DNA from: an uncultured Atopobium sp.
GTDB taxonomy: Bacteria > Actinomycetota > Coriobacteriia > Coriobacteriales > Atopobiaceae
Length of the DNA stretch: 64,000 bases
Assembly (NCBI GenBank): GCA_938036925.1
Contig: CALHVU010000035.1
Span: 1-64,000 of the forward strand
Direction of reading: 5' to 3'
In this document: positions 1 through 8,052 of the stretch, piece by piece
Numbering within the stretch: position 1 is the first letter of the stretch
Layout: every line of letters begins with the position of its first letter
Translations under genes and position numbers: made by a program
Notes under the pieces: model-generated
What the model saw: the letters and a program-made list of their open reading frames with translations, nothing else
Told to the model about the DNA's origin: nothing
Databases searched by the model: none

Positions 1-1771
1 GACCGCGGGTGTACTCGTGAACAGGATTGGTCAGAAGCTCAGTGGTGGCTGCTTGCTCAATAACCTGGCCTGCATACATAACGGTAATCTCAGAAGCAAC
101 CTCTGCAACAAGTGCAAGGTCGTGGCTAACAAAGATCATTGCAAAGCCAAGGCGACGCTGGAGGTCATTTAAGAGCTTGATGACCTGCTTCTGAACAGTA
201 ACGTCCAGAGCAGTTGTTGGCTCGTCGCAGATGACCAACGAAGGATCGCGGGTGAGTGCCATAGCAATCAGAACACGCTGACGCTGACCACCAGAAAGCT
301 CGTGTGGGTAGGACTCAAGCGTACGCTTTGGATCCAGACCTACAAGCTCCAGAAGCTCCTCAGCGGAACGAGTGCCTCCCCTGCTGGTAAGTTGCTTCAT
401 CTGAGAAGAGATAAGCATGGAAGGGTTCAAGGAAGACAGAGCATCCTGATAGACCATTGCAAGCTCGTGTCCAAGCAGCTTGCGATGCTCTTCTTTGGAG
501 AGCTTCAGGAGGTCTTGGTCTTTGTAGAGGACCTCACCAGTGATGGTTTCCTTTGGATCAGTCAGACCCATGATGACCTTGGTGGTAATTGACTTGCCGC
601 AGCCAGACTCGCCAACCAGTGCCATGCACTGACCAGGACGAACATCAAAGCTTACGTGGTCAACAACCTTAACATCTCCGTGAGACTCAAAGCTGATGCA
701 AAGATCCTTAACGCTGAGCAGTGGCTTTACATCAAAGTCTGGCTTACGCCTATCAGTTCTGGAAAGCTCAACTTCTTTAAGTGCATTAAGTCTGCGCTCA
801 AGGGACTCTGCCTGCTCTGCATAGGCGCGAACTGGATCAGATGCAAGGATGTCATCTGCACGCCTGGAGTCAGAGTTCTCTGTATCAACAGGAGCGCCAG
901 GTGCTGCTGCCATAGCGTCAGTAAGACCCTCGGAGAGGATATTCAGTGCCAGGCAGGTCATCATGATGGCCAGGCCTGGGAAGAATGCCTGCCACCAACG
1001 GCCAGCAAGAACGCCAGCACGAGCATCAGCCAGGATGTTACCCCATGTTGGAGTTGGCTCTGCAATACCTGCACCAATGAAGGTCAATGATGCCTCAAAG
1101 ATGATTGCGTCTGCAACAAGCGTAACGGTAAAGACCATGATTGGAGCAATGCAGTTACGAAGAACATGCTTCCACAGAATCCAAGGAGCACGAGCACCAG
1201 AAACAATGGTTGCTCTTACGTAATCTTCGCCGTACTCGCTTACGATGTTTGCACGAACAATGCGAGCAATCTGTGGCGTATACATAAAGCCAATAGCAAA
1301 GATGATTGAAGGAACGCTGTTACCCAGAATAGAAACAAAGACTGCTGCAAGAGCAATGCCTGGGAACGACATGATGATGTCGAGCACACGCATGATAACC
1401 TCAGAAACAGCCTTTCTAGAAACAGCCGCAATTGCACCAATAATTGAGCCACACAGCAGTGCCATACCCGTAGCACCAAAGCCAATGACCAGTGAATACT
1501 GACCACCATAAAGCATACGAGAAAGAATATCGCGGCCCTTATCGTCAGTACCAAAAATGAATCCATTGCCTGGAGCCTGACGAGCGTTAAAAATCTCAAG
1601 TGGGTTATGTGGAGCAATAAAGTTTGCAAAGACAGAAGCAAGAACAACAAAGACAAGAATGACAAGAGCAATCTTGGAAGCCGTCTTCATCTTCTTAAAG
1701 CCACCAAAGGTTGAACCCTTTGCTGCAGCTTCTTCGAGCTTCTCGACTTGTTTTTTTCTAATTTGTACCAT
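1..1771 (-). CDS. Fused peptide ABC transporter permease-ATPase (DppC-DppD type), truncated by window edge
   Basis: About 590 residues are visible from an ATG at 1771, with no stop before the left edge. The first ~300 residues are a DppC/OppC-type inner-membrane permease with an N-terminal membrane segment, the FGTDDKGRDILSR motif, and a C-terminal membrane domain carrying a GAGIAEPTPTWG stretch. A linker rich in D, E and R (coded about 760-900) leads without a stop into an OppD/DppD-type ATPase with Walker A GESGCGKS (about 585-610), signature LSGGQRQR (about 271-295), Walker B VICDEP and the SHD switch. I read the junction codon by codon and found one continuous frame. It starts 4 bases after the dppB-like stop, so the two are translationally close. 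The last part, including the OppD C-terminal domain, lies outside the window. Role: energised import of di/oligopeptides. Substrate specificity is not determinable. Confidence 0.9.
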   Translation of the reverse strand, partial: MVQIRKKQVEKLEEAAAKGSTFGGFKKMKTASKIALVILVFVVLASVFANFIAPHNPLEIFNARQAPGNGFIFGTDDKGRDILSRMLYGGQYSLVIGFGATGMALLCGSIIGAIAAVSRKAVSEVIMRVLDIIMSFPGIALAAVFVSILGNSVPSIIFAIGFMYTPQIARIVRANIVSEYGEDYVRATIVSGARAPWILWKHVLRNCIAPIMVFTVTLVADAIIFEASLTFIGAGIAEPTPTWGNILADARAGVLAGRWWQAFFPGLAIMMTCLALNILSEGLTDAMAAAPGAPVDTENSDSRRADDILASDPVRAYAEQAESLERRLNALKEVELSRTDRRKPDFDVKPLLSVKDLCISFESHGDVKVVDHVSFDVRPGQCMALVGESGCGKSITTKVIMGLTDPKETITGEVLYKDQDLLKLSKEEHRKLLGHELAMVYQDALSSLNPSMLISSQMKQLTSRGGTRSAEELLELVGLDPKRTLESYPHELSGGQRQRVLIAMALTRDPSLVICDEPTTALDVTVQKQVIKLLNDLQRRLGFAMIFVSHDLALVAEVASEITVMYAGQVIEQAATTELLTNPVHEYTRG

Positions 1772-1775
1772 CGCA

Positions 1776-2732
1776 CTACACCGTCCTAATGCGTGGGTTA
1801 ATCAAGATGTACAACATATCAACAACAATGTTGATGATGATGAAGGACAGTGCAACGACAACAACAACGCCCTGAACAAGCATTGCCTCGTTACCCTGGA
1901 TGCCCTCGAGAATAGCGGTACCCATGCCAGGAAGGTTAAAAATAACCTCAATAACAACGGCACCACCCATGAGGTAACCAATCTTCAGACCAAGTGTGGT
2001 TACAGGGGTAATAAGAGCGTTGCGAAGTACGTTTCTTGCAATGACGATTCGCTCTGGAATACCAGCACCGCGAGCAGTACGGACATAGTCCTTATCCAGC
2101 TCCTCGACCATTGCGGTACGAACAATACGGGTCATCTGACCAGACATTGGAACCGCAAGTGCAAATGCCGGCATAATCATACGAGCAAGGTAGCCGCCAA
2201 GATTTACCGTAGGATCTGGCAGTGCTCCAGAAGCAGGCAAAAGCTTGAGTGTAGACGCAAAGACCAGAATCAAAAGAACTGCCAACCAGAATGATGGCGT
2301 TGCAAGACCGGCAATTGAGAATACACGAATGATTTGATCGGGCCATTGGTCTCTATAGAGAGCCGCAATAACACCCAACGTAAACGAAACTATTGCGCCA
2401 ATAAAGAGACCCATAAAGGTCAACTGCATAGTTACTGGCAGAGCCTTTGAAATTCTTTCAGCAACTGAATAGTGAGAAGTGCCATAGGTACCCAGGTTTC
2501 CATGAGTAACATCACCGATATAGCGTACATATCTCACAGGCCATGGGTCATCAAGGCCATTCTCAATGTGATACTGCTGGATAGCTTCTTCAGAAGCAGA
2601 CTCGCCTAAGGCATTGTATGCAGGATCTACATGCGAGAAAGACATTAGGAAGAATACGAGAAAGGTGACGCCTAGAGCCATAATCGGCAGCGCAATAAGA
2701 CGGCGTCCGATAAGACGTAATAGGTTGTTCAC
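1776..2732 (-). CDS. Peptide ABC transporter permease, DppB/OppB type
   Basis: This 318-residue integral membrane permease belongs to the binding-protein-dependent transporter family. It opens with an N-terminal membrane helix (about 10-32) and a typical extracytoplasmic segment with ALGESASEE and a GLDDPWPVRY stretch. Four or five further membrane segments follow, and the EAA-type cytoplasmic loop reads VRTARGAGIPERIV. The end is the usual VDMLYILINPRIR. The start is GTG at 2732 behind a strong AGGGGGAG ribosome site. It lies between the binding-protein gene and the fused permease-ATPase and is 4 bases from the latter, forming one leftward operon. It partners the DppC half of the downstream fusion. 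Confidence 0.92.
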   Translation of the reverse strand: MNNLLRLIGRRLIALPIMALGVTFLVFFLMSFSHVDPAYNALGESASEEAIQQYHIENGLDDPWPVRYVRYIGDVTHGNLGTYGTSHYSVAERISKALPVTMQLTFMGLFIGAIVSFTLGVIAALYRDQWPDQIIRVFSIAGLATPSFWLAVLLILVFASTLKLLPASGALPDPTVNLGGYLARMIMPAFALAVPMSGQMTRIVRTAMVEELDKDYVRTARGAGIPERIVIARNVLRNALITPVTTLGLKIGYLMGGAVVIEVIFNLPGMGTAILEGIQGNEAMLVQGVVVVVALSFIIINIVVDMLYILINPRIRTV

Positions 2733-2819
2733 TATCTCCCCCTCTCTCTTTAAAACAAACCGTACAAATAAAATTTGATGAGACTTTGTGCACCTCAGGA
2801 CGAAATTTTGCGCACAAGA

Positions 2820-2849
2820 GCCCGAGCGTTATAGGTAAAACGCTCGGGC
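2820..2849 (-). terminator. Intercistronic stem-loop between binding-protein and permease genes
   Basis: A perfect 11-bp inverted repeat (GCCCGAGCGTT / AACGCTCGGGC) encloses an 8-base loop. No T-run follows on either strand, so it looks less like a full terminator than an mRNA-stabilising or attenuating hairpin. Such a hairpin would leave more binding-protein than permease message. The equivalent position of the second peptide-transport operon also has a hairpin (35019-35047). Confidence 0.6.
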
Positions 2850-2887
2850 CCCAATGTATGAGATGCTAAGCGCGTGATGGCAACAAA

Positions 2888-4489
2888 TTAGCTAGCAGTA
2901 ACTGTGTTGACATCAATGAAGGACAGACCGGTGGTTCCGATACCCTTGAAGCCCTTGAGAGCAACGCCGTTGCTGTTTGGCTTCTCGCTCCAGGAAGCGG
3001 TGAAGGTCTTAGCAAAGAGAACTGGGTACAGAGGTACGTTCTCAGCGATGATATCGAAGCACTCGTTCCAAGTGGACTGCTGATCAGCGCCAGACTGGCC
3101 AAGAGCCTTGCTCATGAGCTCGTGAAGCTTGTTCCACTCAGCAGACTCCTTCCATGGGCAACGCTTGGTCATCCAGACGTTATCGCCATACCACCAGTTA
3201 AGCAGCAGGTCGACGTCTGCGCCGAAGCAGGAAGGATCGCCAGGGGCAAGCAGGATGTCCCAGGAACCGTCAACTGCGTCGATTGCAGCATAGGTTGCTG
3301 GAGAAGTATCGGAAACGATGCTTACATTAAAGCCAAGTGCATCAAGGTCGTTCTTGACCTGAGTTGCCATGGACTTAACCTGCTCGTTATCGGTGGTGCG
3401 AAGAACGACATCACCAGGAGTGATACCAGACTCAGAAATGAGCTTCTTAGCCTTATCAACATCGTGTGCATAGACAGTGGATGCCTTGTGATAGTTAGCA
3501 AAGGAAGAAGGAAGGTAGCTGGTAGCAACCTCAGCCTGACCAGAGAATGCGTTTGCAAGCATCTTATCTGTATCAAGTGCATAGAGGCATGCCTGGCGAA
3601 CCTTAACGTTGTCCCAAGGAGCCTTGCCAAGGTTGAACATTGCAAAACGGACACCAAAACCCTGAACAGCGTCAACAGTGCAGCCTGCGCCCTTGAGCTG
3701 TTCTACAGCATCTGCAGGAACCATTTCCATAGCAAGGGTGGTTCCGTCCTGCTGAGCGGTCAGACGAGCGGTTGGATCCTTAAGGACATCATAGTGGAGC
3801 TTATCGTCCTTAGCAGGAGTTGCGCCGTTGTAGTTTTTGTTAGGAACAAGGTCAAGAGTGTTGTCAGAGATGGACTCAAACTGCCATGGACCAGAACCAA
3901 CTGGCTGCTTCTTCATCTCATCCTGAGAGCTGCTTGCTGGAACAACGCGAACAATGGACAGACGCTCCTTGAGGAGGGAGAAGTTAGCAATAGTAGTCTT
4001 AACGGTGACAGTCTTGTCATCCTTCTTCTCTACGGAAGCAATTGGAGCAAGCATTGGAACATAAACGCTGCCCTTTGCAGAAGAACGGTTGAAGGACTCA
4101 ACAACGTCATCTGCCTTTACCTCGTTACCATCAGAGAACTTTGCGCCGTCACGGATGGTAATCTCAAAGGTGTTATCGTCTACCTTCTTAGGATCAGCAG
4201 TAGCAAGCTCATTGAATGTTGAGTAGTCATGGAAGTTAAGGCCGTAGAGGCCCTCAACTACCTGCCAGTTAACACCAAGAGCAAGTGCTGATGAAGTAGT
4301 AGATGGATCATAGTTCTGGGTTGAATAAGCGGTACCAGCAGTAATTGTTCCGCCGCCTTCCTTTCCAGATGGAGCTTCAGCTGCCTTCTGCTGTCCGCCA
4401 CCGCAAGCGGTGAGGCCAAGGCCAGCTGCTACAGTTGCTCCGCCAAGGAAGCCGCGACGCGAAAGTGGACGGTTAATAAACTCGCTCAT
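2888..4489 (-). CDS. Extracellular peptide-binding lipoprotein (SBP family 5)
   Basis: This 533-residue solute-binding protein is of the DppA/OppA type. The N-terminus combines a twin-arginine motif (SRRGFLGG, residues 9-16) with a lipobox ending in Cys about residue 29 (LTAC). That suggests Tat export and lipid anchoring to the outer face of the membrane. The mature part has family-5 landmarks such as FEITIRDGAKFSDGNEV and VRQACLYALDTDKML, and an acid-rich C-terminal lobe. It is the first gene of the operon with the permease and fused permease-ATPase downstream. It differs clearly from the two related binding proteins near 29 and 35 kb, so it probably serves another peptide range. Confidence 0.92.
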   Translation of the reverse strand: MSEFINRPLSRRGFLGGATVAAGLGLTACGGGQQKAAEAPSGKEGGGTITAGTAYSTQNYDPSTTSSALALGVNWQVVEGLYGLNFHDYSTFNELATADPKKVDDNTFEITIRDGAKFSDGNEVKADDVVESFNRSSAKGSVYVPMLAPIASVEKKDDKTVTVKTTIANFSLLKERLSIVRVVPASSSQDEMKKQPVGSGPWQFESISDNTLDLVPNKNYNGATPAKDDKLHYDVLKDPTARLTAQQDGTTLAMEMVPADAVEQLKGAGCTVDAVQGFGVRFAMFNLGKAPWDNVKVRQACLYALDTDKMLANAFSGQAEVATSYLPSSFANYHKASTVYAHDVDKAKKLISESGITPGDVVLRTTDNEQVKSMATQVKNDLDALGFNVSIVSDTSPATYAAIDAVDGSWDILLAPGDPSCFGADVDLLLNWWYGDNVWMTKRCPWKESAEWNKLHELMSKALGQSGADQQSTWNECFDIIAENVPLYPVLFAKTFTASWSEKPNSNGVALKGFKGIGTTGLSFIDVNTVTAS

Positions 4490-4516
4490 TTCTGCCTCTT
4501 TCTAAAAACTCTCCTT

Positions 4517-4549
4517 GCCACAACGTGGCACCAATGCCACTTGTGTGGC
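4517..4549 (-). promoter_or_regulatory. Hairpin in the leader of the peptide-binding-protein gene
   Basis: Nested inverted repeats (GCCACA and GTGGCA pairing with TGCCAC and TGTGGC around a 4-base CCAA loop) lie 28-60 bases upstream of the ATG at 4489. The element could be a structured 5' leader or an operator with TGCCAC half-sites. No ligand or regulator can be named from the sequence. Confidence 0.45.
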
Positions 4550-4694
4550 TTACATCTACATAACTATATGAAGAAAAGATATTTCTTCTGAAGACAGTTC
4601 GCCCAACGGTATTAATTTCTCGCTCATTGGCTGCTCAAAATATGAAAACGTGTTTTGTTGTATTATTTACTGCATATAAATCTTAATAGCAGCT

Positions 4695-4726
4695 AAGAAG
4701 GCCCGCAGTTAGCGGGCTTTACTATT
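4695..4726 (+). terminator. Intrinsic terminator-like hairpin facing rightwards with no obvious gene
   Basis: GCCCGC and GCGGGC form a 6-bp stem with a 5-base loop. A T-rich tract (TTTACTATTATTTT) follows on the plus strand. No plus-strand gene precedes it; both neighbours run leftwards. It may end a short unannotated plus-strand transcript arising within 4500-4690, or it may be fortuitous. The rest of 4490-4911 is AT-rich, with an imperfect repeat of CTACCGTTT at 4787 and 4810. Confidence 0.4.
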
Positions 4727-4850
4727 ATTTTACCTTGTATAATATATAAATTATTTAACTAACTACATAAATAGTAATCATTGTCAACTACCGTTTACCG
4801 ATGATTTACTACCGTTTGCCTTTAGAAATTACGGATATGTTGTGGAGATT

Positions 4851-4887
4851 AGACAAGAGTCAGTCCAAAATGAACTGACTCTTGTCT
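4851..4887 (-). terminator. Hairpin downstream of the unknown membrane-anchored protein
   Basis: A 14-bp perfect inverted repeat (arms AGACAAGAGTCAGT and its complement) with a 9-base loop lies 25 bases past the stop of the leftward gene ending at 4912. The following tract on the minus strand (TAATCTCC) is only weakly T-rich. This is a likely terminator or 3'-protecting hairpin. Confidence 0.55.
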
Positions 4888-4911
4888 TAGAACAGCGAAA
4901 ACACACCAAGA

Positions 4912-5559
4912 TTACTTAACTAAATCTACAACACGCTCAGGGTTCGCCATAAAATCTAGATGTTCTTCCCCTAAATGAGATTCGATTATCTCTGATACTT
5001 GTTCGTCATTTTTTTCAATGTCAAAATTTCCATCTGCTGGGCTATAACGTCCTAAATAGCCATCAGCTAGATAAGGTGGCGGCCATCCACTTAACCCTAC
5101 GCCACAAAAATTTCTAACTAGGCATCTATAATTTCTATTATGCATTTCTTGTAGCAGTCCAGCGTTCCTTGTTTGAATCCACATTTTTGGAGTTCCAAAA
5201 TAAGACCCAATGGCAAATAGCCCTAAATCTTGCTCAACTGTTCCAACAACCTTTTCTTGAGAGCTTATTACCCAATATAAATCTATATTCAATAAAAGTT
5301 GGTTAGCCTGACTGACTCCTAAAAATGGCCCAGAGATAGTAGCGGTCTCTAAGTCAATATTTTCTGCGGATCCAAAATCAGACTTAAGACCATTTCTCTT
5401 ATTCTCATATTGTTGCACAACATACTGAGCTGCCTGCTTTTTTAATTCTGGCAGCCTCATAGTATTCAGCTTAAAAAACCAATTATTTATTAGCAAACCA
5501 CAAACAACAAGAACTACTAATAATGACAGATCTTTTACAAACCTTTTTCTACGCTTCAT
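4912..5559 (-). CDS. Unknown single-pass membrane-anchored protein
   Basis: I do not recognise this 215-residue protein. The N-terminus is strongly basic (MKRRKRFVKD) and is followed by one hydrophobic segment at about residues 11-27, so it is probably anchored with the C-terminal ~185 residues outside. The soluble part is acidic to neutral and holds two Cys in RCLVRNFCGVG. It ends in an acidic helix-like stretch before VVDLVK. Base composition is AT-richer than the flanking genes, and it stands alone between two hairpins. Lineage-specific or horizontally acquired origin is possible but not shown. Confidence 0.7.
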   Translation of the reverse strand: MKRRKRFVKDLSLLVVLVVCGLLINNWFFKLNTMRLPELKKQAAQYVVQQYENKRNGLKSDFGSAENIDLETATISGPFLGVSQANQLLLNIDLYWVISSQEKVVGTVEQDLGLFAIGSYFGTPKMWIQTRNAGLLQEMHNRNYRCLVRNFCGVGLSGWPPPYLADGYLGRYSPADGNFDIEKNDEQVSEIIESHLGEEHLDFMANPERVVDLVK

Positions 5560-5692
5560 CTGCTGTCACCTCATTAGAACTGCTTGTAGCAACTGAAGTA
5601 AAAGTAATAACTAGGTAGCTCTAATAATATTCTGTTCGAGTATGCTTTAACAGCTAATCTGTCGGCCAATGGCTATATTTCAGCGTTGAATG

Positions 5693-5738
5693 AAAAAATA
5701 AGAATGGCATAACAACACTTCATAGCTGCCATTCTTAT
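5693..5738 (-). terminator. Intrinsic terminator of the uvrC unit
   Basis: A 12-bp stem (ATAAGAATGGCA with TGCCATTCTTAT) and a 17-base loop are followed on the minus strand by a T-run (TTTTTT, complement of 5693-5698). It lies 30 bases past the stop of the small gene at 5768 and would end the leftward murJ-uvrC transcript. Confidence 0.75.
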
Positions 5739-5767
5739 TACAAATAACTCAATTGTTTGATTTGGTT

Positions 5768-6001
5768 TTAGAGATTGTGCTTCTTCATCCTTTGCTCAAA
5801 GAGCTCGTTGATAATCTTTGCCATCTCTTCAACTTGTTGAGCACTAGGTTCACCCTCAAATGTAGCGTATAGCTCTGGATGCTTCTGAGCAATATATTCA
5901 CAAGACTTACCCGTTGCATGCCCACGGACAAAAAACGGAATACGCTTAATGTAGTCAGGATTTACCAGTGCCAAGATCTTCTCGTCCGCTGTTTTACTCA
6001 T
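5768..6001 (-). CDS. Small unknown protein overlapping the 3' end of uvrC
   Basis: This 77-residue protein runs from the ATG at 6001 (MSKTADEKI). That start lies inside the last codons of uvrC and has a GAGGAA-type ribosome site five or so bases upstream. A longer reading from 6019 exists but lacks such a site. The protein is soluble, with a central PFFVRGHATGKSCEYIA stretch and a helical, charged C-terminus ending FEQRMKKHNL. I do not recognise the family. The 8-base overlap with uvrC and the terminator just downstream suggest it is the last gene of that operon and is translationally coupled to uvrC. Confidence 0.65.
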   Translation of the reverse strand: MSKTADEKILALVNPDYIKRIPFFVRGHATGKSCEYIAQKHPELYATFEGEPSAQQVEEMAKIINELFEQRMKKHNL

Positions 6002-8051
6002 GAGTTCCTCTCCTTGCATCTAATTTCTCATGTACAGCTGTTGAAGATTCTTCCCAAGCTTTGAGCTCTTCATAAATAGTTTCTGCCAAGTTCACAGAAA
6101 CACCTTTTACCTGAGAGATATCCTCAACACTTGCAGCCTTTAAGCGCTTAAAAGAGCCAAAATGGCGCATGATGTCTTTTTTTCGTTTAGGTCCTACACC
6201 AGGTATTTCGTCCAGAATAGAGACAGTCATCGCCTTATCTCTAAGCTCACGATGGAACGTAATTGCAAAACGGTGAGACTCATCACGGACTTGCTTGATG
6301 AGATACAGAGAAGCTGACCCTGTAGGTAACACAATTGGCGTGTCGTCCCAAGGTACAAAGACTTCCTCATCAGACTTAGCAAGGCCGCAGACAGGAATAT
6401 CCAGCCCCAGCTCATTAAGCTGATTGATTGCGGCGGTCAGCTGAGGCTTACCACCATCAACTACCAGCAAATCAGGTCTTGAGCCAAAGCGCTCATCTGC
6501 CATACGCTCCGGACTGTACCTTCTGCCCAGGACTTCTGTCATTGAGACAAAGTCGTTTGCTTCATCAAGCTCAGCGCGAATCTTAAAGCGGCGATACTGG
6601 CTTTTATCAGCCTTTCCATTAGTAAAGACCACCATCGAGGCAACGGTAAAATTGCCGTGAAGCGTAGAAATATCAAAGCACTCAATGCGCAGCGGGGGTG
6701 CATCAAGCGCAAGTGCACTTTCCAACTGAAGAAGCGCCTGGTTAGTGCGGTCGTCAGCATAGCCTGTGCGAATCATGTGGCGCATCAGCGCATGACGAGC
6801 GTTAGCAGAAGCCATCTGGAGAAGACGGAACTTCTCGCCACGTTGTGGGTGGTGAAGCACGCAGTTGTGCCCTCGTTTTTGTGTCAGCCACTCGGACAAA
6901 ACCTCTGCATCGAGAAGATCGATGGGCAGGTTAACCTCTGCGGGAATGTCAGCGGTTTCATCGTAGTAGCGCTTTAGGAAGCCCGAAACCAGCTCTTCCT
7001 CGGAAACGTCCAAGCCTTTGTCCAGGATAAACTCAACTGAGCGGATGGTACGACCTTCTCGCACAACAAAAACGCAGGCAGCGGAGATAGTTTCTTCTCG
7101 ATAAATGCCAATGAGGTCAATGTTGACCGAGGTAGGAAATGTGACTTGCTGGCGGTCGTCAAGATCAGAAAGTGAAGTCAGGCGGGACTTAAGCCTAGCT
7201 GCCTTCTCAAAATCCAGGTCAGCGGCGGCTTCTTGCATCTGATCTTTGAGCTCAGAGACAATCTCGGAACGATTTCCGCGGAGAAAGTTTTCTACCTGCC
7301 TGACGTTCTTTGCGTAGGAAACGGTATCAATGGCGCCAACGCACACGCCAGGTCCCTTGCCTACGTGGTAATCAAAGCAGGGACGTCCCTTCTTTGCCAG
7401 CAGCAAGTTAGCAACAGACGCCCCATCAGGGTCTTTTTCGAGCAAACGCTTAGCACGCTTCCACTCCACGCACGTAGCGGAGCAGATAGGCACTACTTTT
7501 CTGAGCGTCTCAATGGTCTGGCGAGCGGCGTAAGAATCAGTGTAGGGACCAAAATAGCGCGTACCCTTCTTGTGTTTCTCGCGCGTGTATTTAATTGCTG
7601 GGAAGGTATCTGACTCGGTAATGGCAATGTAGGGATAGCTCTTATCGTCTTTGAAGTCCACGTTAAAGTACGGACGATACTGAGCGATAAGATTGCGCTC
7701 CAGCACCAGTGCTTCGTGCTCGTTTTCTACCACAATGTAGTCAAAACTACGCACGACCTGCATCATCAGTGGAATCTTGGCTCGATCATCTTGAAGCGTG
7801 ACGTACTGCCTCATGCGAGCACGCAGGTTTTTAGCTTTGCCTACATAGATAACCTTGCCAGACCCGTCTTTCCAGAGGTAGCAACCTGGATTAGTAGGAA
7901 CCTGATCAACCTGTTCTCTGATGGATACCAGGTCATCTGAAGGTTCGGAAGAAAATGACGGTGCAAGACCTGGTGCCCCCGAAGGCACGTAGTTGGGGTC
8001 AAGATTGTTCTGAGAGTTATCTTTGCCGCCTCTGGCACCGCTTTTGGCCAT
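5994..8051 (-). CDS. uvrC: Excinuclease ABC subunit C
   Basis: UvrC makes both incisions around bulky DNA lesions handed over by UvrB in nucleotide excision repair. The 685-residue protein shows the N-terminal GIY-YIG nuclease (NPGCYLWK...VIYVGKAKNL, about 54-76). The UVR helix pair that contacts UvrB follows (DLDFEKAARLKSRL, about 265-280), then the RNase H-like second nuclease with an IECFDIS start and a DLLVVDGGKPQ motif, and C-terminal helix-hairpin-helix motifs (IPGVGPKRKKDIMRHFG). It is longer than usual because of a ~50-residue flexible N-terminal extension before the GIY-YIG domain. A later start is possible, but this ATG sits 1 base after the murJ stop, which supports operon coupling. 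Confidence 0.97.
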   Translation of the reverse strand: MAKSGARGGKDNSQNNLDPNYVPSGAPGLAPSFSSEPSDDLVSIREQVDQVPTNPGCYLWKDGSGKVIYVGKAKNLRARMRQYVTLQDDRAKIPLMMQVVRSFDYIVVENEHEALVLERNLIAQYRPYFNVDFKDDKSYPYIAITESDTFPAIKYTREKHKKGTRYFGPYTDSYAARQTIETLRKVVPICSATCVEWKRAKRLLEKDPDGASVANLLLAKKGRPCFDYHVGKGPGVCVGAIDTVSYAKNVRQVENFLRGNRSEIVSELKDQMQEAAADLDFEKAARLKSRLTSLSDLDDRQQVTFPTSVNIDLIGIYREETISAACVFVVREGRTIRSVEFILDKGLDVSEEELVSGFLKRYYDETADIPAEVNLPIDLLDAEVLSEWLTQKRGHNCVLHHPQRGEKFRLLQMASANARHALMRHMIRTGYADDRTNQALLQLESALALDAPPLRIECFDISTLHGNFTVASMVVFTNGKADKSQYRRFKIRAELDEANDFVSMTEVLGRRYSPERMADERFGSRPDLLVVDGGKPQLTAAINQLNELGLDIPVCGLAKSDEEVFVPWDDTPIVLPTGSASLYLIKQVRDESHRFAITFHRELRDKAMTVSILDEIPGVGPKRKKDIMRHFGSFKRLKAASVEDISQVKGVSVNLAETIYEELKAWEESSTAVHEKLDARRGTHE

Positions 8052-8052
8052 G

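Noticed and set aside
3122..4222. 366-codon rightward frame opposite the peptide-binding lipoprotein
   Set aside because: It is antisense to a family-5 binding protein with signal peptide and motifs. The frame has no recognisable content.
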